In this document: piece after piece, positions 35,519-46,550 of the stretch
Layout of the letters: each line of letters begins with the position of its first letter
Numbering within the stretch: position 1 is the first letter of the stretch
Source of the DNA: Mytilisepta virgata
Taxonomy: Eukaryota > Mollusca > Bivalvia > Mytilida > Mytilidae
Reading direction: 5' to 3'
DNA length: 64,000 nucleotides
NCBI GenBank assembly: GCA_028015205.1
Contig: CM051520.1
Coordinates: forward strand, 7,102,501 to 7,166,500
The notes under the pieces: model-generated
The model's database searches: none
Seen by the model: only the letters and a program-made list of their open reading frames with translations
What the model was told of the DNA's origin: nothing
Position numbers and translations under genes: made by a program

Positions 35519-36600
35519 CTAACAGAAATTCCTGACAATATGGAAATCTCCTTATAGTGATCTTACACTCCATTAAGGTTCATGAGAATCGTGCAAGTAA
35601 TGTAGAAGGAGTTGCGGACAACGTTATTTCGGACAGACTGAAACCTATATCCCTACAAACTTCATTTGCAGGGGGGGTATAATTATAACTGACATCATCT
35701 TGAATGAAATAACAATCTGTTTATAAGGCTGGATCGCTATCGTAATCAGCGCATTTGAACATATTCAATAATACACAAGAGCACAAGAAGAACTTAAATT
35801 TCCTTCACTGTCAGTGTCATATCAAGACACACCATAAAACTGTATTAATTAGAATGTTCTATTTATGAAAATTGCCAAAATATCCAATATGAAAATCTAT
35901 CCAAGTATCCATATCGTGAAATATACATACGTACACAGGACTCTTTTAATCATTGGCTACCAAACCCTTCTTGTGCAGGACAAGTACTCTTCAACTATAC
36001 CAATTCACCAAAAAACTACAGACTGTCATCATTACAAAAGCATTTCAAAACCACGATAACAGCCTTACCAATTTTGCGACACAATTCAGAAAAATGTCTT
36101 GCCATATATCACAGTCACCCACACAGTAACTGTAATGAGTGCCACGTCTAAACTGCAAAAAGAATTAATTATTTACATGTACAATACAGTCCAAAGTATA
36201 AATTCATTCAAAAAATACACAAGCTGACACAATAAAATGTTGAAACCTCTCATTTAAAACTAAAACTGATTATTATGAATTAAACATTTACCAGGATGTC
36301 AGAATAAAACCCTTCTTTAGTATGACAGCTGTCATAATTTAAAATACAGATAATAGCATCAAGAAGCAAACCATTCAAAATGTTGGATTAAATCTACATG
36401 TATATGCATATATATGTTTATTGTAGTGATTGTTCATTTGTTTTTTTTGAGTTTTTTATATGCTCCTTAGGTATATTTGTCCTGTTTTTGTTATGAAAAG
36501 TATTTAAATTGGAAAAAGAATGTAACTATATTTAAGCAAAATAAGATGATCTAATCTAAAATATCGATAATGCCACAATATTCTTCGTGAAGAACATTTT
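35519..36600. repeat. Left-hand duplicated block before array 4
   Basis: Copy of 28783-29862 with single-base differences. The junction base region CCTATCCTAAC at 35514-35524 marks the fusion of the two blocks. Confidence 0.9.
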
Positions 36601-37228
36601 TGTACTTTACATAATGACAGAACTGCAGGAAATGAATTGTACTTTACATAATGACAGAACTGCAGGAAATAAATAGTACTTTACATAATGACAGAACTGC
36701 AGGAAATGAATTGTACTTTACATAATGACAGAACTGCAGGAAATGAATTGTACTTTACATAATGACAGAACTGCAGGAAATGAATTGTACTTTACATAAT
36801 GACAGAACTGCAGGAAATGAATTGTACTTTACATAATGACAGAACTGCAGGAAATGAATTGTACTTTACTTAATGACAGATCTGCAGGAAATGAATTGTA
36901 CTTTACTTAATGACAGATCTGCAGGAAATGAATTGTACTTTACATAATGACAGAACTGCAGGAAATGAATTGTACTTTATATAATGACAGAACTATAGGA
37001 AATGAATTGTACTTTACATAATGACAGAACTGCAGGAAATGAATTGTACTTTACATAATGACAGAACTGTAGGAAATGAATTGTACTTTACATAATGACA
37101 GAACTGCAGGAAATGAATTGTACTTTACATAATGACAGAACAGTAGGAAATAAATTGTACTTTACATAATGACAGAACTGTAGGAAATGAATTGTACTTT
37201 ACATAATGACAGAACTGTAGGAAACGAA
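36601..37228. repeat. 37-bp minisatellite array 4 (shortest)
   Basis: About 17 units of the same 37-bp repeat, more homogeneous in its first half (mostly CTGCAGG). Confidence 0.96.
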
Positions 37229-37700
37229 TTTCACTATCTATTTATGTGTTCAAATCCTGACAAATTTTAATATTATAGAAATAACCCTACTGAACATAAA
37301 TTTAGAGATCTGATTTATTACTGTAACATAAGAGATTACTATAATTTTGGTTTATTTATCTTGACATTAACCAAGTACTTGTAATTTATGAAATAGTTCT
37401 ATAAATAATATGATATACGTATATACAAAAATATGCAATCAAGGTGCACTTAATTATGTATATATAATACTATTTTAATATATATTATGTTCATGTGGAT
37501 TCTGTTGTTTTCGTCCTTGTACATGTATTTATATTCTGTGTATTTATCTGCCTCTTGTAATATAATTCTATGATACCAATATTGATGCACAAGGTGAGCA
37601 CATTCCGTTGATTAACAACTCATCAGTTGTGATTAAGGCCTAAAAGGTTGAAATCCAAAATCATAATGCAAAAGTTGAAGAGCAAATTCAATATACCAAA
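37219..37700. repeat. Right-hand duplicated block, copy 4, first part
   Basis: Same as 24034-24520. At the end of the array flank it reads GCAATCAAGGTGCAC where copies 2 and 3 read GCAATCAAGCCTATCAAGGT. One of two ATCAAG direct repeats and the bases between them are absent. Confidence 0.88.
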
Positions 37701-39257
37701 ATGACCAAAAGGGGTAACGCCAAAACCATCCAAGGACAAAGCTATGCACAGGGAGAACAGGAGCCTGCTGACACACTTTCAGAGTGGGTGAAGGTTATTA
37801 GGTCAATGATACAAATCAGAATTAAAAGCCTCCAAGGGTCTATGAGCACTAAAGCTATATCCATCTTTAAAGACCCTAAGGTTGTTGAAAACTTGACTCG
37901 CCTCCATGACAAATATGTAGTTGTCCCAGCTGACAAGGCCCCCAATAACATCGTTTTTGTTTGTAAGAACTATTATTTTGAGTGTCTTAGAAACGAATTG
38001 GGAATAGATAACAGTGCGGGTAACCCAACTTATACACCGACCACACTCACTAAGCAGGAAGTCCTTGATAACCACAAGACCGTTCTTCATTCCTTTGGCA
38101 TTTCTACAAAGGATGAAGAAATGGACCTTCCTGCTCTTTATTGGATTCCTAAACTACATAAGAATCCGTTTAAACAAAGGTACATTGCTGCATCAGCTAA
38201 TTGCTCTACAAAACCTCTTTCAAAGATTTTAACATCCATATTGACATGTGTTAAAGAGGGCCTTCAGAATTACTGTGAAACATCATATTCCACCAGTGGC
38301 GTCAATCAGATGTGGATTCTTAAAAACTCCAAAAATTTACTTCATTATCTAAAATCAAAAACTCTGGCTACATGCAACAGCATAAAAACTTTCGACTTCT
38401 CTACACTCTACACTACCATACCACATTCTCAATTAAAAGATCGCTTAAAGCAACTAGTTCATCAATGTTTTTTCAAGAAAAATGGGACACGCAGGTATAA
38501 ATTCCTTGTTCTAGGTAGAGAAAAGTCTTATTTCGTGAAGAACCACTCTGATTCTGATAAAAAGTATTCTGAAGATGAAATTACAAGCATGTTAGATTTT
38601 CTCATAGACAACATATTCGTTGAATTTGGCAGTCTAATTTTTCAACAAACAATCGGCATTCCAATGGGAACCAACTGCGCTCCTCTCCTCGCCGATCTGT
38701 TTCTGTACTCATATGAAGCGGACTTCATTCAAGGGTTACTACGTGAAAACAAAAAGAAACTAGCCCAATCCTTTAATTTCACTTTTCGTTATATAGATGA
38801 TGTGTTGTCGTTAAATAACGACAAATTCCAAGACTTTCTACATCTTATCTACCCCAGTGAACATGAAATTAAGGATACTACAGATACACCAAAGTCCGCT
38901 TCATATTTGGATTTGTTTCTTGAAATAGACTATGAGGGACGTTTGAAGACAAAACTTTATGACAAACGTGATGACTTTCCTATTGTTAATTTTCCCTTCT
39001 TAAGTAGCAATATACCAGCATCGCCTGCATATGGCGTCTACGTTTCTCAGCTTATCCGATTTTCAAGGGCATGCGTGAGTTACCCTGACTTTCGACAAAG
39101 AGGATTACTGCTGTCACAAAAGCTTCTTAACCAGGGTTTTATCAGGGATAAGTTGATGTCATCACTTAAGAAATTTTACGGTCGTCATCATGAATTGATT
39201 GACCATTACAGTGTTCCAATATCTAAGATGATGTTGGACCTGTTCCCACTGTCGTAA
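37701..39257 (+). CDS. Penelope-like reverse transcriptase, 5'-truncated or fused
   Basis: An uninterrupted frame of 518 codons. RT motifs run in order: motif A FDFSTLYTTI (residues 231-240), motif B GIPMGTNCAP (319-328) with LLADLFLYSYE after it, and the catalytic FRYIDD (362-367), then SYLDLFLEID and the conserved C-terminal LYDKRDDF...YGVYVSQLIRFSRAC. YTTIP and PMGT..AP with this C-terminal pattern are typical of Penelope-like elements and their relatives, not of LINE or LTR enzymes. No GIY-YIG endonuclease is visible. The first 16 codons lie in DNA shared with the array flanks at 24521 and 33239, where the same start (MTKR.NAK) runs into a stop after 21 codons. The true N-terminus is therefore uncertain. 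It could act only if a partner supplied the missing functions. Confidence 0.85.
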   Translation: MTKRGNAKTIQGQSYAQGEQEPADTLSEWVKVIRSMIQIRIKSLQGSMSTKAISIFKDPKVVENLTRLHDKYVVVPADKAPNNIVFVCKNYYFECLRNELGIDNSAGNPTYTPTTLTKQEVLDNHKTVLHSFGISTKDEEMDLPALYWIPKLHKNPFKQRYIAASANCSTKPLSKILTSILTCVKEGLQNYCETSYSTSGVNQMWILKNSKNLLHYLKSKTLATCNSIKTFDFSTLYTTIPHSQLKDRLKQLVHQCFFKKNGTRRYKFLVLGREKSYFVKNHSDSDKKYSEDEITSMLDFLIDNIFVEFGSLIFQQTIGIPMGTNCAPLLADLFLYSYEADFIQGLLRENKKKLAQSFNFTFRYIDDVLSLNNDKFQDFLHLIYPSEHEIKDTTDTPKSASYLDLFLEIDYEGRLKTKLYDKRDDFPIVNFPFLSSNIPASPAYGVYVSQLIRFSRACVSYPDFRQRGLLLSQKLLNQGFIRDKLMSSLKKFYGRHHELIDHYSVPISKMMLDLFPLS

Positions 39258-39524
39258 CCTTTCATGTGCCTCCTACGATTTGTGACTTCCACCGTATTGA
39301 CTTTGTTGAACTTCACGACGGGTGCCGTATACGGAGCAGGAACTGCTTACCCGTCCGGAGCACCTGGGTTCACTCCTGGTTTTTATAGGAGTTCGTGTTG
39401 TTCATTGTTTTTAGTTTTCTGTGTTTATTTGTTGTGCTTGTGGTTGTTCGTTTGTCTTCCCGGGTTTGTCTGTCCAATGGATTTTATTTTATTGATTGCT
39501 CCTTAGGTATATTTGTCCTTTTTC
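39258..39524 (+). other. 3' tail of the Penelope-like RT
   Basis: Contains GTGACTTCCACCGTATTGAC, GCTTACCCGTCCGGAGCACC, TGTTGTTCATTGTTTTTAG and CTCCTTAGGTATATTTGTCC. The last third is the parent-like version of the left flank of all four 37-bp arrays. After it the text returns to the duplicated block (TTAGTTGTAACAAATTTTA). An 80-codon frame (39264-39506) is judged non-coding tail. Confidence 0.7.
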
Positions 39525-39928
39525 TTAGTTGTAACAAATTTTAAAATTTGGAACAGTAAATTTTAAGTATCAATTTCGGGCTTGTATCGAAATACTAGTA
39601 GCTGAGCTGGGGATACCATCGGTGACTTAGAGTGGTATCGACTCGGTGGTTTAAATATAAATCTTTGATCAGAGTGTAATTTGTCAGATTGTCAAATAAA
39701 AGTTCTATATTTACCATGATTTATCAATTACATATTACATACTTGTGATTTTGGCTTTCTGTGGAACCTCAATATATGTCCTTTTTTTCCTCGTATAATA
39801 ACAATAAAGTGTCTTCAATATGATTCTCATGAAATTCTACCCCATTTTAGGAGCTTCAAACTGAAAATATGCCAATGTAGATTATTATCACCCAAAACCA
39901 TTTTCCCCAATATATCTCTACAACATAA
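39525..39928. repeat. Right-hand duplicated block, copy 4, second part
   Basis: Resumes the homology with 24586-25005 and 33303-33715 directly after the RT tail and ends where the next element is inserted (CTCTACAACATAA). Confidence 0.85.
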
Positions 39929-40290
39929 TAAAATGCTCCGCTGGGCGCAGCTAGATACGACCGCAGATGTCGAACCCTGAATAGTTGGGGCAATTATGAA
40001 CACAACATTCAAGCTTGATACAATACTGAATTTGGATTGTGAATAAATATTTGACACAGCATAGGTTTCTGACACAGAATGAATGTTGTCTAAGAACTTA
40101 AAAATTTTTAATTTACCTATTCAAACCATATCAGTATTATTTGTTTTTATATATAAATCAGAAATAACCAATTTAAAATTTAAAATTGGGCACACATATC
40201 AATTTCTTGCTATTGCGCAATACTGTGCAATTGAAGATTTCTTGCTATTGCGCAATACCGTGCAATTGAAAATTTCTTCAAATATTTGAC

Positions 40291-42118
40291 CCAGTCGTCA
40301 GACTTGTCTGACATGATTGTTCGTTGATTTGTTACAGAAATTACCAGTATTTAGCAAAATTCAAAAATAATAGAAATACTAAGGGTTCATTCCTTGTATT
40401 GCACATGGTAGATCTCCTTAGCTGAAATTTGGCTTCCTATTTCGGTATTTTTGGTTGAGTACTTCTTGTTTAATATAAGTTTGGTTTTTGGTCTTCCAAA
40501 TGTTTCGGTTTTAATGCTGCTGATGAGAGGTAACTCCTTGAAATGCGTCGTATACAGCATAGTATAAATTTACTATATCTAATATTAGTATCTTTGGATT
40601 GTTATTTTGAAACTCCTGGGATGATGCCTCTGCTGGTGGACCCTAGGTCCCCGAGGGTATTCGCCAACCCAGTCGTCAGACTTGTCTGACATGATTGTTC
40701 GTTGATTTGTTACAGAAATTACCAGTATTTAGCAAAATTCAAAAATAATAGAAATACTAAGGGTTCATTCCTTGTATTGCACATGGTAGATCTCCTTAGC
40801 TGAAATTTGGCTTCCTATTTCGGTATTTTTGGTTGAGTACTTCTTGTTTAATATAAGTTTGGTTTTTGGTCTTCCAAATGTTTCGGTTTTAATGCTGCTG
40901 ATGAGAGGTAACTCCTTGAAATGCGTCGTATACAGCATAGTATAAATTTACTATATCTAATATTAGTATCTTTGGATTGTTATTTTGAAACTCCTGGGAT
41001 GATGCCTCTGCTGGTGGACCCTAGGTCCCCGAGGGTATTCGCCAACCCAGTCGTCAGACTTGTCTGACATGATTGTTCGTTGATTTGTTACAGAAATTAC
41101 CAGTATTTAGCAAAATTCAAAAATAATAGAAATACTAAGGGTTCATTCCTTGTATTGCACATGGTAGATCTCCTTAGCTGAAATTTGGCTTCCTATTTCG
41201 GTATTTTTGGTTGAGTACTTCTTGTTTAATATAAGTTTGGTTTTTGGTCTTCCAAATGTTTCGGTTTTAATGCTGCTGATGAGAGGTAACTCCTTGAAAT
41301 GCGTCGTATACAGCATAGTATAAATTTACTATATCTAATATTAGTATCTTTGGATTGTTATTTTGAAACTCCTGGGATGATGCCTCTGCTGGTGGACCCT
41401 AGGTCCCCGAGGGTATTCGCCAACCCAGTCGTCAGACTTGTCCGACATGATTGTTCGTTGATTTGTTACAGAAATTACCAGTATTTAGCAAAATTCAAAA
41501 ATAATAGAAATACTAAGGGTTCATTCCTTGTATTGCACATGGTAGATCTCCTTAGCTGAAATTTGGCTTCCTATTTCGGTATTTTTGGTTGAGTACTTCT
41601 TGTTTAATATAAGTTTGGTTTTTGGTCTTCCAAATGTTTCGGTTTTAATGCTGCTGATGAGAGGTAACTCCTTGAAATGCGTCGTATACAGCATAGTATA
41701 AATTTACTATATCTAATATTAGTATCTTTGGATTGTTATTTTGAAACTCCTGGGATGATGCCTCTGCTGGTGGACCCTAGGTCCCCGAGGGTATTCGCCA
41801 ACCCAGTCGTCAGACTTGTCTGACATGATTGTTCGTTGATTTGTTACAGAAATTACCAGTATTTAGCAAAATTCAAAAATAATAGAAATACTAAGGGTTT
41901 ATTCCTTGTATTGCACATGGTAGATCTCCTTAGCTGAAATTTGGCTTCCTATTTCGGTATTTTTGGTTGAGTACTTCTTGTTTAATATAAGTTTGGTTTT
42001 TGGTCTTCCAAATGTTTCGGTTTTAATGCTGCTGATGAGAGGTAACTCCTTGAAATGCGTCGTATACAGCATAGTATAAATTTACTATATCTAATATTAG
42101 TATCTTTGGATTGTTATT
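40291..42118. repeat. Five near-identical 378-bp tandem units
   Basis: CCAGTCGTCAGACTTGTC starts at 40291, 40669, 41047, 41425 and 41803, exactly 378 bp apart each time. The last unit stops about 60 bp early. Only one or two substitutions separate the units (TCTGACATG against TCCGACATG, GGGTTCATT against GGGTTTATT). 378 is a multiple of 3, but each unit has stops in all frames. Confidence 0.97.
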
Positions 42119-42840
42119 TCTGACACAGAATAACTGAAATCAAAGAACTTAGAATTGGTCATATGATTTGAATTTATATTCAATTTTTTGCTTCTTGTGC
42201 AATACAATATGCTGTGGAGAATTGCCCCCCCCCCCCAAAAAAAAATAATAATTTACCCCTTTTTTTAGCTTTTGTGCAATACACTATGAAGTTGCACATT
42301 GACCCCCCCTCCCAAAAAAAAAAACCAAAAAAGAATAAAATTTATTGTAACCCCCCCTTTTTTTGCTAAAAAAATTTGAAATTTTCTTTTTAATTTATGA
42401 AATATAAAATGAGAAAAAAATTACCCCCTCCCCAATTTCTCATTACCCCCCCTCTAAATTTTGTTTTCAACCCCCCCCCCCCCCATTTCTTGATACTTTG
42501 CAACCATAACAGCCCATTTAAATACACCATAACATATTAAAATAGAAAATGACATCATAGTCATGGAATTTGTTAATAATAAGGTTTTGATAACAGAGCA
42601 CACATATCAATTTCTTGCTATTGCACAATACTGTGCAATTGAAAATTTCTTCAAATATTTTACACATAATAGGTTTCTGACACAGAATAACTGAAATAAA
42701 GAACTTAGAATTGGTCATATGATTTGAATTTATATTCAATTTTTTGCTTCTTGTGCAATACAATATGCTGTGGAGAATTGCCCCCCCCCCCCCCCCCCCA
42801 AAAAAAATAATTTACCCCTTTTTTAGCTTTAATTTTGGAC
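42119..42840. repeat. Poly-C / poly-A low-complexity tracts and a duplicated segment
   Basis: Runs of C9 to C19 alternate with A- and T-runs (42225-42490, 42780-42800). AATTTCTTGCTATTGC.CAAT and the following 200 bp at 42600-42790 repeat text at 40190-40270 and 42110-42240. Confidence 0.8.
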
Positions 42841-43671
42841 CCCGATTTGGACCAACTTGAAAACTGGGCCCATAATAAAAAAAACTAAGTACATGTTTAG
42901 ATTCAGCATATCAAAGAACCCCAAGAATTCAATTTTTGTTAAAATCAAACTAAGTTTAATTTTGGACCCTTTGGACCTTAATGTAGACCAATTTGAAAAC
43001 GGGACCAAAAATTAAGAATCTAAATGCACGGTTAGATTCGGCATATCAAAGAACCCCAATAGTTCAATTTTCGATGAAATCAAACAAAGTTTAATTTTGG
43101 ACCCCGATTTGGACCAACTTGAAAACTGGGCCCATAATAAAAAAACTAAGTACATGTTTAGATTCAGCATATCAAAGAACCCCAAGAATTCAATTTTTGT
43201 TAAAATCAAACAAAGTTTAATTTTGGACCCTTTGGACCTTAATGTAGACCAATTTGAAAACGGGATCAAAAATTAAGAATCTAAATGCACGGTTAGATTC
43301 GGCATATCAAAGAACCCCAATAGGTCAATTTTCAATGAAATCAAACAAAGTTTAATTTTGGACCCTTTTGGCCCCTAATTCCTAAACTGTTGGGACCAAA
43401 ACTCCAAAAATCAATCCCAACCTTCCTTTTGTGGTCATAAACCTTGTGTTTAAATTTCATAGATTTCTATTTACTTATACTAAAGTTATTGTGCAAAAAC
43501 CAAGAAAAATGCTTATTGGGCCCTTTTTTGGCCCCCAATTCTTAAACTGTTGGGACCAAAACTCCCAAAATCAATCCCAACCTTCCTTTTGTGGTCATAA
43601 ACCTTGTGTTAAAATTTTATAGATTTCTATTAACTTATACTAAAGTTATAGTGCGAAAACCAAATGTCTTC
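42831..43671. repeat. Tandem units of about 261 bp and about 160 bp
   Basis: AATTTTGGACCCCGATTTGG at 42831 and 43093 and the paired half-unit AATTTTGGACCCTTTGG at 42958 and 43219 give a dimeric period of about 261 bp. From 43350 two units of about 160 bp (CTTAAACTGTTGGGACCAAA) lead to the terminal microsatellite. Confidence 0.8.
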
Positions 43672-43812
43672 GGACGACGACGCAGACGACGGACGACGAC
43701 GACAACGACGACGACGCCAACGTCATACCAATATACGACCGCAAAAATTTTGCGGTCGTATAAAAATGCATTAAATGTAAAAAACATAGACTCAATATAT
43801 CAAAATTCAATT

Positions 43813-45845
43813 ATAAACTGTTATCACAGAGATATGTCTCGCCTTTTTTTAATTTTGATTATGCAAATGTTGAAATCATAATAGCAAATCCTTAACATCT
43901 TACACAAGTTATGCAAATATTCAAAGTCAATGAACCATGACTGAGTTACATGGTTAAACAATCTCCATTTAAATGAGATGTGTGAATGCTAATACAACTG
44001 GATACCAAATACCATTGACTTATTATAAGTCGTTCCCAAACCTAAATACAAAAATTTTGTGGGAAAAATTTGGTTGATTATATAGGGAATCGAATCACTG
44101 ATGCGTGACTGGAGTGGGCCCCCCTTAGGTCAGTCAGTGCCCCCCCCCCCCCTTACAAAAAGTTCTGGATCCGCCACTGATAGCAATACTTTAACATGTA
44201 AGTCATGCAAATATTCAGTCAATGAATATGCATGAATTAGCATACTTATGTGTAGCTTTTCAACCCAACCTCATCATGGCGAGACAAAAATCTTTGTGCT
44301 TGACTTTGTGTCCAATAAAATATAATTTTGTTTGTTTACTTATAGTTACTTATGGTTACTTTTAGTTGATTTCCAGTACAGGATCCCTCAAGGTTCCTCT
44401 TCACCAGACTCATAATATATGTAAAGTAAGCAAACCATTCAAAGTCAATAGACCATGACTGAGGGAGTGGAGCAAAATAATCTCCATGGCAATGAGATGT
44501 GGCAATGATAATACATCTGCATACCAATTATCATTGACCTACCACTAGTAGATCCCCATAAACTGACCTAATCACAAACTAATACATGTAAAGTAAGCAA
44601 ACCATTCAATGTCAATAGACCATGACTGAGGGGGTGAAGCCAAATAATCTCCATGGCAATGAGATGTAGCAATAGTAATACATCTGCATACCAATTATCA
44701 TTGACCTACTACTAGTGGATCTCCATAAACTGACCTAATCACAAACTAATACATGTAAAGTAAGCAAACCATTCAAAGTCAATAGACCATGACTGAGGGA
44801 GTGGAGCCAAATAATCTCCATGGCAATGAGATGTAGCAATAGTAATACATCTGCATACCAATTATCATTGACCTACCACTAGTGGATCCCCATAAACTGA
44901 CCTAATCACAAACTAATACATGTAAAGTAAGCAAACCATTCAATGTCAATAGACCATGACTGAGGGGGTGGAGCCAAATAATCTCCATGGCAATGAGATG
45001 TAGCAATAGTAATACATCTGCATACCAATTATCATTGACCTACTACTAGTGGATCTCCATAAACTGACCTAATCACAAACTAATACATGTAAAGTAAGCA
45101 AACCATTCAAAGTCAATAGACCATGACTGAGGGAGTGGAGCCAAATAATCTCCATGGCAATGAGATGTAGCAATAGTAATACATCTGCATACCAATTATC
45201 ATTGACCTACCACTAGTGGATCCCCATAAACTGACCTAATCACAAACTAATACATGTAAAGTAAGCAAACCATTCAAAGTCAATAGACCATGACTGAGGG
45301 GGTGAAGCCAAATAATCTCCATGGCAATGAGATGTGGCAATGGTAATACATCTGCATACCAATTATCGTTGACCTACCACTAGTGGATCGCCATAAACTG
45401 ACCTAATCACAAACTAATACATGTAAAGTAAGCAAACCATTCAAAGTCAATAGACCATGACTGAGGGGGTGGAGCCAAATAATCTCCATGGCAATGAGAT
45501 GTGGCAATGGTAATACATCTGCATACCAATTATCGTTGACCTACCACTAGTGGATCGCCATAAACTGACCTAATCACAAACTAATACATGTAAAGTAAGC
45601 AAACCATTCAAAGTCAATAGACCATGACTGAGGGGGCGGAGCCAAATAATCTCCATGGCAATGAGATGTGGCAAAAGTAATACATCTGCATACCAATTAT
45701 CATTGACCTACCACTAGTGGATCCTCATAAAACTGAGCTAATCACAAACTAATACATTGTTGACGCCATCGCCGCCGCCGCCGCCGCCGACGCCGGAAAC
45801 AGCATACCTATGTCTCGCCTTTTGACTCCGTCAAGGCGAGACAAA
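43813..45845. mobile_element. Non-autonomous element, TGTCTCGCC termini, same terminal plan
   Basis: Inserted in the same duplicated block (CAAAATTCAATTA before, AATGTGTGAGTCTTCC after). TGTCTCGCC lies near the left end (43835-43843). The right end is a hairpin TGTCTCGCCTT / AAGGCGAGACA (45811-45821 and 45833-45843), preceded by a GCC microsatellite (45768-45793). An additional GGCGAGACA at 44279-44287 may mark the end of a nested or shorter version. The interior is a 167-bp tandem array. Non-coding. Confidence 0.72.
44414..45755. repeat. Eight 167-bp tandem units
   Basis: AATACATGTAAAGTAAGCAA starts at 44581, 44748, 44915, 45082, 45249, 45416 and 45583, exactly 167 bp apart. A first unit lies at about 44414 and the end at 45751. 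Units alternate in type: adjacent pairs share GGGGGTGAAGCC or GGGAGTGGAGCC variants, hinting at amplification by pairs. Confidence 0.95.
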
Positions 45846-45865
45846 AAATGTGTGAGTCTTCCAAG

Positions 45866-46550
45866 GAAGACATGTGTCGCCTGCGGACGTCAATTTTTAC
45901 AAAAGATATTAAAATTTTCTAAAAAGGAAATATATATGCACACCTTTGCATTAAGGTTAATGCACAGAGAAAGTTTCATCAAACTGCTTTGAGCGGTTAT
46001 GGAGTAGTTGAGGATAGAAGTTTTGACCCCCCTTTTTTTCAAAAATGTCAATTTTTACCTCAAAAAAATTAAAATTTACTAAAAATGAAATATATATGCA
46101 CACCTGTACATTAAGGTTAATGCACAGAGAAAGATTCATCAAATTTCTTTGAGCGGTTATGGATTAGTTGAGGGTAGAAGTTTTGACCCCCCCTCATTTT
46201 TTTTCAAAAATGTCAATTTTTACCAAAAAAATTTTTCTAAAAATGAAGTATATATACACACCTGTGCATTAAAGTTAATGCACAGAGAAAGTTTCATCAA
46301 ATTGCTTTGAGTGGTTTTGGAGTAGTTGAGGATAGAAGTTTTGATCCCCCCCCCCTCTTTTTTCAAAAATGTCAATTTTTACAAAAAAAAATGTTTTTAA
46401 TTTTCTAAAAATGAAATATATATGCACACCTGTGCATTAAGGTTAATGCTCAGAGAAAGTTTCATCAAATTCCTTTGAGCGGTTTACGAGTAGTTGAGGA
46501 TAGAAGAAAAGTGTGACGACGCAAGACCCAAGACGACAGATAGTGATCCC
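45866..46550. repeat. 160-180-bp tandem units, as at 26.3 and 35.0 kb
   Basis: Four units of the type ATATATATGCACACC ... AGAGAAAGTTTCATCAAA ... GAGCGGTT ... GTAGTTGAGGATAGAAG, with poly-C/poly-T linkers. The junction GTCGCCTG|CGGACGTCAATTTTT at 45880-45895 skips about 1.2 kb present in the other block copies (25094-26300). Confidence 0.85.

Larger units (their letters stand above)
39929..43760. mobile_element. Non-autonomous element, TACGACCGCA termini, Helentron/pearl-like plan
   Basis: It splits the duplicated block (ACATAA before, TAAAAATGCATTAAATG after). TACGACCGCA stands near the left end (39956-39965) and TGCGGTCGTA closes the right end (43751-43760). The right copy is the distal arm of a hairpin whose proximal arm is TACGACCGCA again (43734-43743). 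Before the hairpin is a GAC/GACGAC microsatellite (43672-43720). No protein is encoded. The interior is tandem repeats: 5 x 378 bp, poly-C/A tracts, a roughly 261-bp dimer and a 160-bp pair. I recognise this as a very common mussel repeat type. Assignment to Helentron-derived elements is inference from the terminal plan. Confidence 0.75.

Noticed and set aside
37701..39257. Telomerase or LINE/LTR reverse transcriptase
   Set aside because: Motif spacing and the C-terminal pattern fit Penelope-like RTs. No telomerase-specific, LINE endonuclease or integrase features are seen.
40291..42118. Repetitive protein encoded by the 378-bp units
   Set aside because: Although 378 is divisible by 3, stops occur in every frame of each unit.
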